Part shown: positions 8,063 through 15,924 of the stretch, in pieces
How the letters are laid out: every line of letters begins with the position of its first letter
How positions within the stretch are numbered: position 1 is the stretch's first letter
Assembly: GCA_002372015.1 (NCBI GenBank)
Contig: DFIA01000086.1
Location: 1 to 24,256 of the forward strand
Source: Bacteroidales bacterium UBA3709
Lineage (GTDB): Bacteria; Bacteroidota; Bacteroidia; Bacteroidales; UBA932
DNA length: 24,256 bases
Direction: 5' to 3'
Made by a program: the position numbers and the translations under genes
The notes under the pieces: model-generated
Told to the model about the DNA's origin: nothing
The model's input: only the letters and a program-made list of their open reading frames with translations
Databases searched by the model: none

Positions 8063-9370
8063 ATGAAAAACAAAAGACTGTTACTAACAATACTTACCCT
8101 GTTTACAGCTACCATACTTTGCGCCCAGAAGGCACAACCATCGATAGTGCATCCAAAACCAGGGGCGTTGTTTTCTTCTGATAAAATAAAGGTAACCTTT
8201 AAAACAAGAAAGCAACATTATAATTTTAGAGATACTGCAACTCTCGATACAGATATACATTCTCCTAAATCTGTTAATATACATCCTTCAGGAGCAAAAT
8301 ATTATGTAAACTCGTTAGAAGGAGGAAAAACGGTGGTATATGATTTTGCTACAAATAAGAAACTGAAAGTTATAGACCATACGTTTAGTGTGCAGCACAG
8401 CAACTTATGGGCACCTGAGAGCGGACTGTTCCATTTCAGACACGAGTATAAGACACCGAATTCATTTATGGGAAAACCGGTGGAAAGCACATTTTCTCAC
8501 CACGGAAGGTATCTTTGGATTCCTTATTACAGAAGAAGTTACGATATAAACGCCCAAGAACCGTCTGCCATGGCAGTTATAGACACGCAGAAAGACAGCA
8601 TTATAAGGCTGTTTGAAACCGGGCCGCTTCCAAAAATGGTTGCCACTTCTTTTGACGGTAAACTTCTGGCAGTTACGCATTGGGGCGATAATACCATAGG
8701 ACTAATGGATATATCTTCTGCAAATCCTGAAAAATGGAAGTATATCTCTTGCCTTGTTGTAGATTATAAACTCAATCTTAATTTCAGCCAGACACAAAAG
8801 GTAGATAGAGATGCAAACAGCGGATATTGTCTTAGAGGTACAACATTTACAGAAGATGGTAAATACCTGTTGGTAGGTTGTATGGGTGGCGGTGGTGGAA
8901 TAGCCGTTATAGATCTTGAACAAAAGAAATATTTAGGAAGGGTGATGGGTATGATGCCAAACATTAGGCATCTGCTTATAAAAGACAACGTACTCTTTAT
9001 GAGTATAAATAATAAGGGTTATATTCAGCGAATGTCTTTAGATACATTTTATGCTAAAATACGTACCTTAGACGGAGATAAGGTAAAGAGCGTAATTGTA
9101 GATGGCTGGCAATCGTGCAAAGTGCCGGCAGGTGCCAGAACAATAAATATATCGCCTAAAGGAGACTATATTTTTGTAGCTTGCAATTCAGGTAGTTGCT
9201 TGGCTATTGTAGATGTAGCGTCTATGAAACTCTTAGGCACTGTACCTGCCGACTCCTATCCTGTAGGCTTAGATATTTCTGCAAACGGCAAATATCTTTT
9301 TACTACCTCGCAGGGTAGGCGCAATGGAGGAGGAAACGCAGTAGATATATTTGAGGTAGAGTACAAATGA
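8063..9370 (+). CDS. Exported beta-propeller (YncE/YVTN-like) protein
   Basis: This 435-residue protein starts with a signal peptide (MKNKRLLLTILTLF...ILCAQ, cleavage expected near residue 22). The rest contains repeated beta-propeller blades: SPKSVNIHPSGAKYYVNSLEGGKTVVYD, MVATSFDGKLLAVTHWGDNTIGLMDI, GTTFTEDGKYLLVGCMGGGGGIAVIDL, TINISPKGDYIFVACNSGSCLAIVDV and PVGLDISANGKYLFTTS. This pattern belongs to the YncE/YVTN seven-bladed propellers, which usually bind other macromolecules and are not enzymes. It should sit in the periplasm. The stop overlaps the start of the NlpC/P60 gene, so its partner or target may be peptidoglycan or that hydrolase. That link is inference from coupling. Confidence 0.87.
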   Translation: MKNKRLLLTILTLFTATILCAQKAQPSIVHPKPGALFSSDKIKVTFKTRKQHYNFRDTATLDTDIHSPKSVNIHPSGAKYYVNSLEGGKTVVYDFATNKKLKVIDHTFSVQHSNLWAPESGLFHFRHEYKTPNSFMGKPVESTFSHHGRYLWIPYYRRSYDINAQEPSAMAVIDTQKDSIIRLFETGPLPKMVATSFDGKLLAVTHWGDNTIGLMDISSANPEKWKYISCLVVDYKLNLNFSQTQKVDRDANSGYCLRGTTFTEDGKYLLVGCMGGGGGIAVIDLEQKKYLGRVMGMMPNIRHLLIKDNVLFMSINNKGYIQRMSLDTFYAKIRTLDGDKVKSVIVDGWQSCKVPAGARTINISPKGDYIFVACNSGSCLAIVDVASMKLLGTVPADSYPVGLDISANGKYLFTTSQGRRNGGGNAVDIFEVEYK

Positions 9371-10323
9371 TTATGAAAAAACTGTTATACATATTGTTAG
9401 GCTTATTGTTTCCGCTGGCGGCATTAGCTCAGAATCAGATACAACATGATAGCTTGTATGTAAGTTCTTCTGAGCTGTCTGAAAAAATTATAGAAGAGGC
9501 CTATCGCCACCTTGGAGTGAGATATAAGTATGGAGCCAATGGTCCTAAGAGTTTCGATTGTACGGGTTTTACATGTTATGTCTATAACAAATTCGGCTAT
9601 AAACTTTCTCGTTCCTCAAAAGATCAGGCCAAAGACGGCAGGCCGGTTGAAGGTAGTTTCAGCAATTTACAAAAGGGAGATATATTGATCTTCGGTTCTA
9701 GAAAAAACAAGAAAGTGATTGGACATGCAGGTATATTTATAGAGCTGGTAGATAGCACTGCTCGCGATTTCAGATTTATACATGCCTCCACCAAAAGAGG
9801 TATAACAATATCAACTCTCAGCGAAACATACTATTCAGACCGCTTTTTGGGAGCCAGAAGAATTCTGCCGGATATTATACCGGGCAATCATTTGCCAGCG
9901 CCTCAATCAAACGACAGCAGCTATTTTATCCACGATACGATATATATAGAGGCAGCAACTTCGGATAAGCAAATAGTGCTGACAGAAAACGGCAGATGGT
10001 TTTATAAAGACCAGAATGGGAGGATTATACAGCCCGATTCTTCTGTTAATATAATACTCAGAGGAAATGGTATGTGGAACATACTTAGCGAGCAAGGAAA
10101 GAAGATTCCTCAGCTAACCCAAAGTAATCAACCTGTAGTAGATAAGTATCCTGCTACAAAGCCAAAAGAACAGAAAGATGCTCAATACCATACAATAAAA
10201 GCCGGCGACACTCTCTATGGTATAGCCAGAAAGTATGCTACAACAATAGATAAACTATGCAGCTTAAACGGGATAACCAAAAAGACCGTCTTGAAAGCCG
10301 GCAGAAAGCTACGGGTAAAGTAG
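9367..10323 (+). CDS. Exported NlpC/P60 endopeptidase with C-terminal LysM domain
   Basis: This 318-residue protein overlaps the upstream stop as ATGA; a second Met at 9373 could be the real start. The signal peptide ends at ALAQ (residues 18-22). The NlpC/P60 domain covers about residues 38-170, with catalytic Cys65 in FDCTGF, His120 in GHAGIF and a third polar residue His139 in IHAST, so it looks active. A linker rich in polar residues follows, then a LysM domain (about 273-318, YHTIKAGDTLYGIARKY...LNGITKKTVLKAGRKLRV). The enzyme cuts peptide stems of peptidoglycan, probably the D-Glu-diaminopimelate type bond. LysM binds glycan strands. Very similar layouts occur widely in Bacteroidales. 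Confidence 0.94.
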   Translation: MIMKKLLYILLGLLFPLAALAQNQIQHDSLYVSSSELSEKIIEEAYRHLGVRYKYGANGPKSFDCTGFTCYVYNKFGYKLSRSSKDQAKDGRPVEGSFSNLQKGDILIFGSRKNKKVIGHAGIFIELVDSTARDFRFIHASTKRGITISTLSETYYSDRFLGARRILPDIIPGNHLPAPQSNDSSYFIHDTIYIEAATSDKQIVLTENGRWFYKDQNGRIIQPDSSVNIILRGNGMWNILSEQGKKIPQLTQSNQPVVDKYPATKPKEQKDAQYHTIKAGDTLYGIARKYATTIDKLCSLNGITKKTVLKAGRKLRVK

Positions 10324-10342
10324 GATGAAATGTTATGAAAAA

Positions 10343-10633
10343 CTATTTATGCTTGTTGTGAGTTCTGAAAAAATTCTTTAAAGCTATGTGCATCCCATGG
10401 TCGTGAATAGCGCGACATAAAGACTCCTCTATTTTTTCGGCCTGTTTGCCGGTATCTATATAATGTTTGTATATCAGGGCATCTGTGCAAGAATCTTTTG
10501 TGCTTTCAATCTCAGGATCAAAGCCCTGATACAAGTCTTCGGCTGTATAGAGTTCTTGCTTTGATAAGTTGTACGGTATTAATGATGCATAGTTGCGGAT
10601 ATGCTTTATATTCTCTAAATCATTTACATTCAT
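10343..10633 (-). CDS. Small hypothetical protein (96 residues)
   Basis: I do not recognise this protein. It is 96 residues, polar and probably helical, with no membrane segment or signal peptide. Notable are several acidic stretches (ELYTAEDLYQGFDPEIESTKD) and a histidine-rich end (RAIHDHGMHIALKNFFRTHNKHK). It ends 19 bases from the convergent NlpC/P60 gene. Supporting a real gene are its isolated ATG, an uninterrupted frame filling the gap between two clear genes, and no competing gene on the other strand. Function unknown. Confidence 0.6.
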   Translation of the reverse strand: MNVNDLENIKHIRNYASLIPYNLSKQELYTAEDLYQGFDPEIESTKDSCTDALIYKHYIDTGKQAEKIEESLCRAIHDHGMHIALKNFFRTHNKHK

Positions 10634-10728
10634 AGTGCAAATATATGAAAAGCGTATTTAGTCTCAATATATTGATAGATAAGGAACAAAAATAACTAAA
10701 AGTGAAATAGACTTTTATAAATAAGCAA

Positions 10729-10758
10729 AGGCAATGTTGGTTTTCTGCAACATTGCCT
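10729..10758 (-). terminator. Intrinsic terminator of the 12744-10788 operon
   Basis: AGGCAATGTTG and CAACATTGCCT form a perfect 11-bp stem with an 8-base loop. Read on the minus strand, the hairpin starts 29 bases after the stop at 10788 and is followed by TTTGCTTATTT, a broken but T-rich tract. Confidence 0.75.
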
Positions 10759-10787
10759 GCAAGTCTTTGAGATAGGGGCAGAAATGA

Positions 10788-11966
10788 TTAGAAAGGTTTG
10801 ATTTCAAACCCATCTCCAGAGCCAATATGGAAGCTGTTGCCCTTGAGTTGATCCTCATACTTGAAGTACGGGAGATTTTTGAATGTATCGCGAGCAATTT
10901 CCTGAGCTCTTTCTACCTCTCTGTCTTCCGGCATCCTCCAGCGCCCCAGCTTTAATGAAGGTTCGCGTTTGATTGCCTCTAAGAGGGATATATCAGTCAT
11001 TATCTCGTTTTTGAAAGCATCCGCCATAAGGTCTATGATGTTGGGATTGCTCTGAACGTAAGCCTTGGAGAGCCCGCATACATTTGATGTTGAAATAAGT
11101 TTGTAACGCAGGAACTCGTCTGCTAAAATATCGTCAAAACTTAGCCCTACAGACTTTTTGATTATCTCCATAGTACGTCTTGCCTGCAGCTTGGCTATAG
11201 CCATATTTGAAGCATTGCCTATAAATGCCGGTTTAGGACAGTTTCCGGTGGCAATCATCTCCATTATACCCTCCTTACCTTTAGGCCCCCTATAAATCAT
11301 AATGTGGAGACCAAGATTGTTGACATATTTTTCTGGCTGGAGAAGGCGAGGTGGAGTGGCTGCAATGTCTTCTGCCAAACAATCCTGCAGATAATGAGCA
11401 TCAGCTTCGCAAACAGAGTTGTTCCAAGCTTCAATGTTCTTCCGTATTGGGTAGGTGAGTCCTTTATAGAGGAAGTCCATACCCGTATAAGTTATATTGA
11501 GTATTCCTATGGCATCTTCAGAACTGAGTTTCCAAAGAAGGTTTTCTTTTTCCACCTCCAAAAGAAATTCTGTAATATCCGAATGCTTTTCACCAATTTC
11601 AAAAAGTTTCCGATAGACTGCAAGGCCTCGCTCCCTTATAGGGAGATTCTTGATGTAGTTATAAGCCGTCCTGAATGGTTCCAACCACTTTTCAGGAGTT
11701 ACTGTGGGCTTGCCTGAGGCAGAAGAAGCCTGGCTTTGAGTCTGGGTGCCCATTGTAATCTTTGAGGAAAGATCCATGTATTTTGCCATCAGCCCAGAAT
11801 CCTGGAATTTGGTAAAAAATGTAACAGCATCATTTTGGGTTTCAGCAAAAGACAATAGCTCTTTCTTGTAATCTTCAATTTCTTGCTTTATAGACTCATC
11901 ACTTGTATTCATGCTTTCCAGACCGTCTATATAGCCCTGAATCATCATCTGTATTGTAGCGTCCAT
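10788..11966 (-). CDS. Unrecognised 392-residue protein, second gene of a two-gene operon
   Basis: I do not recognise the family. The protein has no signal peptide or membrane segment, so it is probably cytosolic. It begins with an acidic helical region (about residues 1-70, MNTSDESIKQEIEDYKKELL), a low-complexity linker rich in Ser, Gln and Thr (GTQTQSQASSASGKPT, near 74-89), then a larger mostly helical domain. The latter has conserved-looking stretches such as LGLHIMIYRGPKGKEG and KLGRWRMPEDREVERAQE. It starts one base after the stop of the 258-residue gene, so the two are one transcript, and a strong hairpin follows. The linker suggests two functional parts. No enzymatic motif was found. 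Confidence 0.85.
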   Translation of the reverse strand: MDATIQMMIQGYIDGLESMNTSDESIKQEIEDYKKELLSFAETQNDAVTFFTKFQDSGLMAKYMDLSSKITMGTQTQSQASSASGKPTVTPEKWLEPFRTAYNYIKNLPIRERGLAVYRKLFEIGEKHSDITEFLLEVEKENLLWKLSSEDAIGILNITYTGMDFLYKGLTYPIRKNIEAWNNSVCEADAHYLQDCLAEDIAATPPRLLQPEKYVNNLGLHIMIYRGPKGKEGIMEMIATGNCPKPAFIGNASNMAIAKLQARRTMEIIKKSVGLSFDDILADEFLRYKLISTSNVCGLSKAYVQSNPNIIDLMADAFKNEIMTDISLLEAIKREPSLKLGRWRMPEDREVERAQEIARDTFKNLPYFKYEDQLKGNSFHIGSGDGFEIKPF

Positions 11967-11967
11967 A

Positions 11968-12744
11968 TCACTTGATTTCTATAAATTTATACTTGCCGTC
12001 CTCAGATTCTGGAGAGAGTCTGACACAAGGTGGCATAACTTCCTGGCTGTACCATTGCCTGCATTCATCTTCCAGCGTGTTGCGCTTTTCCCATAGCTCT
12101 TCAATTTCATTCTGGTAAGATTCAATGTTCCACTGTATCTTCTCTAAACGGCCGGTAGTGGAGGCTTTTATTACAGTATCGGTAAATTCCTTGTAAATAT
12201 CATCATTGCAGTCAATAAGAGCCCTAAACTTAGGCAGAGCTGCTAAGGTGGCAAAATCCGAACTCGGTTTTGAAAGCATTTTTAGGTCATCAACAATGGC
12301 GGCTACAGTTTTTTCAGGATCGCTTTTTGTGTCGTTGTACTCAATGAAATCTGAAAACAGCCGGTGGAATCCTTCTATGGTTCTGATCCACTTGTCTTTC
12401 TTGGCTTGGATGTCGTCCCACATTCCGGTGTGAGTGAATGTATAATAAGGGTCTGCCTTAATTTTCTGGAGTACATCGTTGCAAAACTCTGCAACGTCTG
12501 TCCATCCCCTTTCTTCTGCCGCCAGCTTGCTTGCAAACACACGATCCATAGCCACTGCAGCTGCACCTGCGGTGTATAATCCGTTTTCCTTTGACTTTGC
12601 TTCAGCTTCCTCGTTTGAGGAACAAGACTCAAGAAGGTCTAACCATTTTTTGTAGTATTCTGCCTGATAGGGAGTTCTGGGGCAGTTTGCAAATCTGTGG
12701 ACATAGAGCCCGTAGAGTTCTTTTGAAGTTTTTATTCCGCTCAT
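11968..12744 (-). CDS. Unrecognised 258-residue protein, first gene of a two-gene operon
   Basis: I do not recognise the family. The sequence is rich in aromatic and charged residues and looks all-helical and soluble. A tryptophan-rich middle (GMWDDIQAKKDKWIRTIEGFHRLF) is followed by a probable coiled coil (LEKIQWNIESYQNEIEELWEKRNTLEDE, about 200-230). Near the end is a distinctive WYSQEVMPPCVRLS. No signal peptide or catalytic signature is visible. The ATG at 12744 follows a very AT- and purine-rich leader, and the downstream gene begins one base after its stop, so the two products probably act together, perhaps as a complex through the coiled coil. Confidence 0.85.
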   Translation of the reverse strand: MSGIKTSKELYGLYVHRFANCPRTPYQAEYYKKWLDLLESCSSNEEAEAKSKENGLYTAGAAAVAMDRVFASKLAAEERGWTDVAEFCNDVLQKIKADPYYTFTHTGMWDDIQAKKDKWIRTIEGFHRLFSDFIEYNDTKSDPEKTVAAIVDDLKMLSKPSSDFATLAALPKFRALIDCNDDIYKEFTDTVIKASTTGRLEKIQWNIESYQNEIEELWEKRNTLEDECRQWYSQEVMPPCVRLSPESEDGKYKFIEIK

Positions 12745-12873
12745 TCTATTTTATTTATATTTTATTCTGTTTCAATTCTATTCTATCCGTTTCTTTCTTG
12801 TTTTTTCTATTAAGCTCTGGTCTGTATCCGCTAAGATAGCAAAAAAATCTAATCTTGAGAAGTTTTTCATGAG

Positions 12874-12903
12874 TTTGAAGTTGAATGATTATTATTAACT
12901 TTG
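12874..12903 (+). promoter_or_regulatory. Promoter of the nitroreductase-peptidase operon
   Basis: TTTG at 12874-12877 and TAACTTTG at 12896-12903 are separated by 18 bases, close to the Bacteroidota -33/-7 layout. The ATG at 12949 is 46 bases downstream. This is one of the better promoter matches in the window. Confidence 0.6.
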
Positions 12904-12948
12904 GAGTAAAGTTAATCTAAGGAATAGGTGCATAAAATTTTAACAGAA

Positions 12949-13572
12949 ATGAAATCAATAAAACAGATTATTGTTGCGCTTGTGATAACAATGATGGTAC
13001 CAGTGTGTTGCTGGTCTCAAGAGAGTAATGTGTCTGCAATAGATGCGATAATGACTCGTACCAGTGTTCGTAGTTTTACCGGCGAACCGGTATCGAGAGA
13101 ACATTTGGAAACGATATTGAAAGCTGGTATGGCAGCACCTACTGCAATGAACATTCAGCCTTGGCGTTTTGTGGTTGTTACAGACAAGGAAAATATTGCT
13201 AAAGTATTCGGTTCCAAAAGCAAGATGTTCACCACAGCGGGAGCTGTAATAGTGGTATGCGGCCAGACTACAGTCAAGAGAAAGCCATTTGGTCAGCCAG
13301 ATGCTCCCGAAACAGAACAGCCAAATATCTTCTGGTACGAAGACTGCTCTGCGGCTACACAGAATATACTGCTTGCTGTGCATGCTTTAGGTCTTGGAGC
13401 TGTATGGACGGCTGGCTATCCTTCAGAGCAACGAGTAGCACCAATTGCAGAAGCACTCGGAATACCGGAGAACGTAAAGATTCTTTGCGTAATTCCTATA
13501 GGTGTACCTGCAGAGAATCCTACCCCTAAAGATAAGTGGAAACCAGAAAATATTCATTGGGAACAATGGTAA
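12949..13572 (+). CDS. Exported nitroreductase-family flavoprotein
   Basis: I start at the ATG at 12949 (207 residues) rather than the in-frame GTG at 12928, because it opens directly onto a signal peptide (MKSIKQIIVALVITMMVPVCCWSQ). The mature part is a full nitroreductase domain: IMTRTSVRSFTGEPVSREHLE with the FMN-phosphate-contacting Arg/Ser, APTAMNIQPWRFVVV, CSAATQNILLAVHALGLGAVWTAGY and a C-terminal IPIGVPAE. The family uses FMN and NAD(P)H to reduce nitro compounds, quinones or flavins. An export signal is unusual, since NAD(P)H is not expected in the periplasm; the electron donor would have to differ. VPVCC could also be read as a weak lipobox. It overlaps the peptidase gene by 7 bp. 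Confidence 0.9.
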   Translation: MKSIKQIIVALVITMMVPVCCWSQESNVSAIDAIMTRTSVRSFTGEPVSREHLETILKAGMAAPTAMNIQPWRFVVVTDKENIAKVFGSKSKMFTTAGAVIVVCGQTTVKRKPFGQPDAPETEQPNIFWYEDCSAATQNILLAVHALGLGAVWTAGYPSEQRVAPIAEALGIPENVKILCVIPIGVPAENPTPKDKWKPENIHWEQW

Positions 13573-14681
13573 ATAACACTATAAGATTAATACTTATTAC
13601 CGTAGCGTTGTTTTCTGCCTCAAAGGCATTCGCACAGGAAAACCTGATAGCGGGTGCACAGAATACTGAGGTGAAGAAGAGTTTTACAATTGTTAAGGAG
13701 AACCCCATTACCAGCATCAAGAACCAACACCGCAGCGGAACCTGTTGGGCTTATGCTACTTTAGGTTACTTTGAGAGCGAGATCCTCAGAAAAACCGGCA
13801 AGACTTACGATCTGTGTGAGATGTTTGTGGTTAATAAAGACTATATGGATTGTGCAACTCATTATGTTCGTATGCACGGCTATAGCCAGATTTCTGAGGG
13901 CGGTTCGTGTGAGGATGTATTGGAAGTAATCAGAAACTACGGTATTTGTCCAGAAGATGCAATGCCTGCACCTGGCTCTCTAACAGGAGATTCCTTAGCC
14001 AATTTTAAGGTTTTCTTTCCTGAATTAGAGAAAAAAGTAGCCGCTATTGTGAAATCAGGGGCAAAGGAGCCCATCCATGGATGGAAAGACACTGTTCAGA
14101 CATTGATAGAGAAGTATATTGGAGCCTGCCCTGAGTCTTTTGTCTATGAGGGCACAACCTATACCCCAAAATCGTTTGCCGAGAGCCTTGGTCTTGATTT
14201 AGATAATTATGTAAGCCTTACCAGCTATACGCATCATCCTTTTAATAAGTGGTTTGTAATAGAATCTCCATACAAGTGGAGGTTAGAACCAAGTTATAAT
14301 ATCCCTATTGAGAAGCTTATGGCAGTATTGGATGAAGCTATAGACGCTGGCTATACCGTTGCTTGGGGAGGTGATGTCTCAGGAGATTTTAATCGCAGAG
14401 GATTAGCTATGCTTCCAGAAGAGGTAAAACCTACTCAGACACTTAGGCAAGAGCAATGGGATGATTGGCGCTTTACCTATGACCACGTTATGCTTATTTA
14501 CGGCAAGGCTGTGGACGAAAGTGGCAAGCCATACTATCTGGTTAAGAACTCATGGGGTAAGAGCGGATATTACAACGGTACCTGGTATATGTCTCGCAAT
14601 TACATAGCTTTGAATACTACTTACATTTTCCTTAATAAAAATGCCCTGCCAAAGAATCTCAGGCAAGAAATCAAGCGATGA
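13566..14681 (+). CDS. Exported C1-family (papain/bleomycin hydrolase-like) cysteine peptidase
   Basis: I choose ATG 13566 (371 residues), inside the nitroreductase stop, because it leads straight into a signal peptide ending AFAQ (residues 21-24); the longer start at 13536 would spoil it. The catalytic set is complete. Gln54 and Cys60 sit in KNQHRSGTCWAYA, six residues apart as in papain. His307 is in TYDHVMLIYG, and Asn328 is in VKNSWG. The insertions between them resemble the aminopeptidase C/bleomycin hydrolase subfamily (C1B), which trims peptides from the N-terminus. Exported versions are common in Bacteroidales, where they are thought to process peptides in the envelope. It is translationally coupled to the nitroreductase. 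Confidence 0.93.
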   Translation: MVNNTIRLILITVALFSASKAFAQENLIAGAQNTEVKKSFTIVKENPITSIKNQHRSGTCWAYATLGYFESEILRKTGKTYDLCEMFVVNKDYMDCATHYVRMHGYSQISEGGSCEDVLEVIRNYGICPEDAMPAPGSLTGDSLANFKVFFPELEKKVAAIVKSGAKEPIHGWKDTVQTLIEKYIGACPESFVYEGTTYTPKSFAESLGLDLDNYVSLTSYTHHPFNKWFVIESPYKWRLEPSYNIPIEKLMAVLDEAIDAGYTVAWGGDVSGDFNRRGLAMLPEEVKPTQTLRQEQWDDWRFTYDHVMLIYGKAVDESGKPYYLVKNSWGKSGYYNGTWYMSRNYIALNTTYIFLNKNALPKNLRQEIKR

Positions 14682-14720
14682 AAAAGAATACAATGAATAA
14701 TTTATAATGTAGTCGTAAGC

Positions 14721-15215
14721 ATGTTTAAAGTTTTGCCAACCAGTATTATAATATCGTTTTTTGTTATAGCCATGCTATCTTGTGGTAAATCTTCGGATAT
14801 TATACCAACCACTCCCGATGATGATACACCACTCCAAGACAATATAGTTATGCCTACTCACATAAAAGTAACCGTTTCTGGCAATACATTACCTATTAAA
14901 ATTGTAGATAATAGTGCAACAAGAAGTATAGTTGAGGTACTCAAAAAATCTTCTATCACTTTTACCGCACAAGATTATGGTGATTTTGAAAAAGTAGGCC
15001 CCCTTGGGCGTTCTTTTCCTACAAACAATGAGCAAATGACAACACAGCCTGGAGATGTTGTGCTGTATTCTGGAAATCAAGTAGTTCTGTTTTATGGCAG
15101 CAATACATGGAACTATACCCGCATAGGAAAGATAGAATATTCCACGATAGAAGCATTGAAAAGCTTCTTAAAAGCAGGCGAAGGGAGCATTACAATAACA
15201 TTATCGCTGCAATAG
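14721..15215 (+). CDS. Cyclophilin-like-fold lipoprotein
   Basis: This 164-residue protein has a lipoprotein signal ending in the lipobox MLSC (Cys21) and then a Ser/Thr/Asp/Pro-rich tether (DIIPTTPDDDTP). The domain at about residues 50-164 has HIKVTVSGNTLPIKIVDNSATRS, DYGDFEKVGPLG, QPGDVVLYSGNQVVLFYGSN and WNYTRIGKIE. This is the cyclophilin-like 2 fold (bacterial TM1367-like/PF18050 type), which lacks the proline-isomerase active site of true cyclophilins. Such genes very often sit beside flavodoxins and small reductases, as here, but the biochemical role is not established. It should face the periplasm or the cell surface. Confidence 0.85.
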   Translation: MFKVLPTSIIISFFVIAMLSCGKSSDIIPTTPDDDTPLQDNIVMPTHIKVTVSGNTLPIKIVDNSATRSIVEVLKKSSITFTAQDYGDFEKVGPLGRSFPTNNEQMTTQPGDVVLYSGNQVVLFYGSNTWNYTRIGKIEYSTIEALKSFLKAGEGSITITLSLQ

Positions 15216-15307
15216 GTAACAGAGACATTCACTTACAAAAACTTGGTTTGCATACGCCTTAGATGATAGGGTGTAATAGTGTAAATGCGATAATTATTCA
15301 GGGAATA

Positions 15308-15353
15308 TTGATAACACATATTGCGCAATATCTGCAGACCTTTGTGTTATCAA
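15308..15353. promoter_or_regulatory. Nested inverted repeats upstream of the flavodoxin gene
   Basis: TTGATAACACA (15308-15318) and TGTGTTATCAA (15343-15353) form a perfect 11-bp inverted repeat. Between them lies a perfect 12-bp palindrome, TATTGCGCAATA (15319-15330). The block ends 15 bases before the flavodoxin ATG and is followed by an A-run. It can act as a dyad operator for a dimeric regulator or as an RNA hairpin occluding the start; which is undecided. Confidence 0.6.
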
Positions 15354-15368
15354 AAAAACAGTAAGATT

Positions 15369-15887
15369 ATGGCAAAGATACTTATCGCATTTTATTCTCG
15401 TAGAGGAGAAAACTGGGTGGGCGGTAGCATTCGCAACCTAAGCAAAGGCAATAACGAAATTATCGTTGAAAAAATAAAGGCTCTTTTACCGGATGCAGAT
15501 GTCTTTCGTATAGAAACGGTTAAGAAATATTCCGGAAATTATATGACCTGTATAGAGGAGGCTAAGCAAGAACTTAGTCAGAATGCTCGTCCTGAGTTAG
15601 ATGCCAGAGTTGAAAATATAGATCAGTATGATACTATTATACTTGGCTATCCTAACTGGTGGGGAGCACCTCCAATGGCAGTGCTTACTTTTTTAGAGAG
15701 CTACAACTTCTCAAATAAAAAAATAGTTCCATTCTGCTCTCATGAGGGTAGTGGATTAGGTGGAAGCATACGGCAGATCAAGCAACTTGTTCCTGATGCT
15801 AACGTTACAGCAGGCGTAGCAATTGGTGGTTCTGCTGTTGCGCATTGCGAACGTGAAGTGAATGAGATAGTTGCTCAGACTAAATAG
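15369..15887 (+). CDS. Flavodoxin (flavodoxin_4 family), cytosolic
   Basis: I use ATG 15369 (172 residues) because it begins the flavodoxin strand 1 directly (MAKILIAFYSRRGEN); an upstream in-frame ATG at 15321 lies within the inverted-repeat block. The FMN phosphate loop is a degenerate SRRGENW rather than SxTGxT. Other flavodoxin_4 marks are RIETVKKYSGNYMTCIEEAKQEL, LGYPNWWGAPPMAV (the aromatic loop stacking on FMN) and FCSHEGSGLGGSIRQIKQL. The family binds FMN and carries or applies low-potential electrons; some members reduce quinones. It is cytosolic. A close relative with a signal peptide follows 37 bases later, so the pair probably arose by duplication. Confidence 0.9.
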   Translation: MAKILIAFYSRRGENWVGGSIRNLSKGNNEIIVEKIKALLPDADVFRIETVKKYSGNYMTCIEEAKQELSQNARPELDARVENIDQYDTIILGYPNWWGAPPMAVLTFLESYNFSNKKIVPFCSHEGSGLGGSIRQIKQLVPDANVTAGVAIGGSAVAHCEREVNEIVAQTK

Positions 15888-15924
15888 GTTAAATTGTTGC
15901 TAATCGCTATAAAATGATTATATT

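Noticed and set aside
12928..12948. GTG start adding seven residues to the nitroreductase
   Set aside because: It would put polar residues in front of a clean signal peptide beginning at ATG 12949.
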